Of a DNA stretch of 64,000 nt, positions 62,065 through 64,000 are shown piece after piece; positions within the stretch are counted from its first letter, which is position 1, and every line of letters begins with the position of its first letter. The notes beneath the pieces are model-generated. The model was not told where the DNA came from, made no database searches, and saw nothing but the letters and a program-made list of their open reading frames with translations. Location of the stretch: assembly GCF_018408575.1 (NCBI RefSeq), contig NZ_AP023418.1, forward strand, positions 1,020,415 through 1,084,414, written 5' to 3'. The position numbers and the translations under genes were made by a program. The stretch is from Vescimonas coprocola. Lineage in GTDB: Bacteria; Bacillota; Clostridia; Oscillospirales; Oscillospiraceae.

Positions 62065-63123
62065 TCAGTATGATTCTACAAAAAGCTTTTCCAGCTGTTC
62101 CCGTTTCCGCTCCACGGAGGAGTGGACGTAGGTGTTCAGCGTGGTAGAAACGTTGGCATGGCCTAAAATCTCGCTCAGTGTCTTGACGTCCACTCCCAGT
62201 TCAATGCAACGGGTGGCAAAGGTATGGCGCAGAGCATGGTAGTTGATGGACGGCAGGCCACACTGATCCAGTACCCGATGAAACCGATATTCGTAGGTCC
62301 GTGGGCTCACAAACCCGCTCTTGTCGGAGATGACGTACTCCGAACGGCGTTTTTCATACAGGGGCAGGAGCACCGCCATCAGTTGTCGGGACAGGGGGAT
62401 ATCCCGTAGGGACGACTTGGTTTTCGGGGTGTCGATGATGAGTCTGGTGGCGGTTCCGCCATCGGTTCCCCTGACACGGGCCACGGTGGAGCGGACATGA
62501 AGAACGGCCTTCCGAAAGTCGATATCCTCCCACCGCAGGGCGCAGACCTCACTAATGCGAAGGCCCGTATGCAGTGAAATGAGGATCCCTGTGCCGGTGA
62601 TGTCCGGCTTAGCCAGAAGGTACGTCTCCAGCCTCCGGAGGGCATCGGTGTCCAGGATCACCACCTCCTGTCGATTCGCCGCCGGTGTCTGGAGCGTGGT
62701 TTTCACGGGCGGACACAGGCCCTCCGCGGCGGCAAATTCCATAATGTCCAGCACCAGCAGCATCATGCTGCGGACATAGGAGGACGACAGGCCGCCGCTA
62801 TGGTCCAGTCGCCCGCAGTGCAGCTTGGCATTCATAAAATCCGCCAGCAGCAGCGTGTTTATCTCCTCCAGCTGCCGAGCCCCCAACTCCGGCAGGATGT
62901 GGCTCCGCAGCAGATTTTCATATTTTACAGCGGTGGCACCCTTGTAACGGGCCACATTTGTCCGGTGCCACAGGGTTGCCGCCGCCTGAAAGGTCACAGA
63001 CGCAGGCTCCGGGGACTGGACAAGCTTCTGCCGACTTCGTACCTTTCGGGCGTTCTCCGCCTTTTGCCGGCAGCGAAGATGAACGTTTCTTCGTTTGCGT
63101 ATGTACGCTCTCTTTTTCGACAT
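62065..63123 (-). CDS. Tyrosine recombinase (phage integrase family)
   Basis: A 352-residue site-specific recombinase. The N-terminus is highly basic (KKRAYIRKRRNVHLRCRQK). A SAM-like core-binding domain follows (about 45-140), then the catalytic domain with Arg in HTGLRISEVCALRW, Lys in PKTKSSLRDIPL, HALRHTF (His-xx-Arg), LGHANVSTTLNTY (His and the nucleophile Tyr). All catalytic residues are present. Start ATG 63123 follows AAAGGGGC. It lies wholly within the 35-bp inverted repeats, so its natural reaction may be inversion of its own segment. No other phage or conjugation genes are near. Confidence 0.94.
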   Translation of the reverse strand: MSKKRAYIRKRRNVHLRCRQKAENARKVRSRQKLVQSPEPASVTFQAAATLWHRTNVARYKGATAVKYENLLRSHILPELGARQLEEINTLLLADFMNAKLHCGRLDHSGGLSSSYVRSMMLLVLDIMEFAAAEGLCPPVKTTLQTPAANRQEVVILDTDALRRLETYLLAKPDITGTGILISLHTGLRISEVCALRWEDIDFRKAVLHVRSTVARVRGTDGGTATRLIIDTPKTKSSLRDIPLSRQLMAVLLPLYEKRRSEYVISDKSGFVSPRTYEYRFHRVLDQCGLPSINYHALRHTFATRCIELGVDVKTLSEILGHANVSTTLNTYVHSSVERKREQLEKLFVESY

Positions 63124-63257
63124 GATGCAGCCCCTTTTCTCTGGTAGAGATTTCCATATTTTGGCATTTTTGGCAAATGCCGGAAATGTGAACGCTTCTG
63201 CCCGTTCTGTAAGTCAGAAAAATGACAATTTTATTAACGATCCGTGAACGTTTTTCA

Positions 63258-63286
63258 TTGACAAGACACTCGCTCATCGCTATAAT
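63258..63286 (+). promoter_or_regulatory. Perfect consensus sigma-A promoter facing out of the element
   Basis: TTGACA (63258-63263), exactly 17 bases, TATAAT (63281-63286). Start of transcription would be near 63293, 20 bases before the right repeat. As sequenced it reads rightward, antisense to the next gene. After inversion it would read left, starting near 62030, about 130 bases before the tetR ATG. Confidence 0.85.
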
Positions 63287-63312
63287 GTAGAAGAAAGCAA
63301 AATCTCGTCGAT

Positions 63313-63347
63313 GTTAAGAACCAACCGTTCTACGCAAGATGAGGGTT
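63313..63347 (-). repeat. Right 35-bp inverted repeat (IR-R)
   Basis: Begins GTTAAGAACCAACC and ends AGATGAGGGTT, the exact reverse complement of 61976-62010. AGAAC-CAACC-GTTCT (63317-63331) is the candidate crossover core. Confidence 0.95.
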
Positions 63348-63365
63348 CAAGGGGCCATTGTGCTC

Positions 63366-63878
63366 CTATTTTTTTGCTATGCCGAAGTATTCTCCCACCC
63401 GCTGCACCGGCCTTGCGGCGCAGATGCTGCCCACTGACAGCAAAAGTCCGGCACACAGAAGAACAAGACAAACCCCTCTCCCCTCCGGCCACAGCCGTAC
63501 TGCGTTCATTATATCATCATTTTCCACGATAACGCCATATTTGCATCCTATAAGCGAAATAAGGGACAGCAGTATTGCCAGCACCGAGATTCCCTTCACC
63601 AACTGCACCACATACCACAGCGGAAAGTGCTTCGGTCGAAGCAGCATCGCCAGCGCCAGCGGCAGCCCTACCCCGCCAAAGGCCACGGCCGCCAGCTCCC
63701 CATGGCGCAGTCCGCCGCAAAGGACGCTGGCGGCGGCTCCCAGCCGTACCTCCCTTATCCGGCCGCCCAGCAGCAGCGTCACCAGAATGTGTCCGCCCTC
63801 ATGGAGCGCCGGGTACAGGAGAACCGCCGTGAATAGCCCCAAAAGAAGTAGCATCGCTCCTCGCTTAGCATCCGTCAT
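63366..63878 (-). CDS. M50-like (HEGGH) membrane protein
   Basis: A 170-residue protein with about four hydrophobic segments. The first helix carries ALHEGGHILVTLLLGGRIREVRLG, an HExxH zinc motif as in M50-type site-2 proteases or their domesticated relatives. I do not see the second metal motif (NxxPxxxLDG or similar), so proteolytic activity is doubtful. ATG 63878 follows AGGAGG at spacing 8. A GTG 9 bases earlier abuts that site. Its 3' end is 19 bases from the right inverted repeat, so transcription from the element promoter is antisense to it. Confidence 0.75.
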   Translation of the reverse strand: MTDAKRGAMLLLLGLFTAVLLYPALHEGGHILVTLLLGGRIREVRLGAAASVLCGGLRHGELAAVAFGGVGLPLALAMLLRPKHFPLWYVVQLVKGISVLAILLSLISLIGCKYGVIVENDDIMNAVRLWPEGRGVCLVLLCAGLLLSVGSICAARPVQRVGEYFGIAKK

Positions 63879-63950
63879 CCGCCTCACCTCCTACTGCATA
63901 TTATGAAAAAAGGGACCTGCCTTTATCCCGGCAGGCCCCACTTTCTCCGC

Positions 63951-63991
63951 AAAAAGCAGGAGGGGACGCTCTGCATCCCCTCCTGCTTTTT
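63951..63991. terminator. Bidirectional terminator at the right edge
   Basis: AAAAAGCAGGAGGGG pairs with CCCCTCCTGCTTTTT around an 11-base loop. It has T-runs in both directions. A weaker hairpin (GGGACCTGCC ... GGCAGGCCCC) lies just to its left. Confidence 0.88.
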
Positions 63992-64000
63992 GCGCTATGA

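Larger units (their letters stand above)
61976..63347. mobile_element. Putative invertible element carrying its own tyrosine recombinase
   Basis: 1372 bp bounded by perfect 35-bp inverted repeats. Inside are one recombinase gene (minus strand), a terminator next to the left repeat, and a perfect consensus promoter pointing outward to the right. I found no target-site duplication at the edges. By comparison with the Salmonella hin element, which has a recombinase inside the segment, short inverted repeats and an outward promoter, I infer a phase switch. Its target would be the tetR/Tad run 77 bases to the left. A simple transposon with terminal inverted repeats is the alternative. Confidence 0.65.

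Noticed and set aside
61900-63365. Integrated prophage or conjugative element marked by the integrase
   Set aside because: Only the recombinase is present. There are no structural, relaxase or replication genes, no tRNA target and no direct repeats; the flanking repeats are inverted, not direct.

Overview
The window is GC-rich, densely packed DNA that looks like the chromosome of an endospore-forming gut clostridium of the Oscillospiraceae type. The lineage call is inference. It rests on a SpoVM peptide next to a SPOCS/LysM (SipL-like) spore-coat protein, the Firmicutes order priA-def-fmt-rsmB-rlmN-prpC-prkC-rsgA, a cdaA-cdaR pair, a remA gene, and a Gram-positive Tad pilus locus without a secretin. 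I saw no rRNA, tRNA or CRISPR array.

Layout. 3-1778: end of a copper P1B-ATPase with a C-terminal heavy-metal-binding domain that also has its own ribosome binding site. 1899-4696: oligopeptide-binding lipoprotein and DEAD-box helicase. 4801-5725: small anchored protein and a gene remnant. 5726-10272: aspartate-family block, thrH and thrC on the minus strand divergent from aspartokinase and asd. 10348-14185: FtsX-type ABC exporter. 14186-15444: 1.26 kb without a convincing gene, but with a good promoter followed by many predicted hairpins. 15445-17785: amino-acid ABC importer whose binding protein appears circularly permuted. 17834-19611: spore-coat genes, including a 24-residue SpoVM. 19732-35682: one long minus-strand housekeeping run from cdaA to rsgA.

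35877-61899 is a second uninterrupted minus-strand run of about 26 kb. Read in the direction of transcription it encodes a TetR regulator, TadZ, TadA, TadB, TadC, an Flp pilin, TadE, a TadG-like DUF5702 protein, a lipoprotein, a second TadE-like pseudopilin and a prepilin peptidase. It continues with a TPR/WG-repeat protein, an FHA protein, a PP2C phosphatase, a membrane Ser/Thr kinase, a membrane protein with three TTVL motifs, a large Ig-like adhesin split by a one-base frameshift, and finally a four-domain PARG-SGNH-FHA-kinase fusion. The pilus and a phosphothreonine signalling set therefore look like one regulon.

The best candidate for an undescribed system lies just upstream of that run. 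A tyrosine recombinase (62065-63123) sits inside a segment bounded by perfect 35-bp inverted repeats (61976-62010 and 63313-63347). The segment carries a perfect consensus promoter (TTGACA, 17 bp, TATAAT at 63258-63286) pointing outward beside the right repeat. As sequenced, this promoter points away from the Tad run and antisense into an HEGGH-motif membrane protein. Inversion would aim it at tetR and the Tad run. This matches the logic of the Salmonella Hin switch but uses a tyrosine recombinase, and suggests phase-variable pilus and adhesin expression, with the OFF state captured here.
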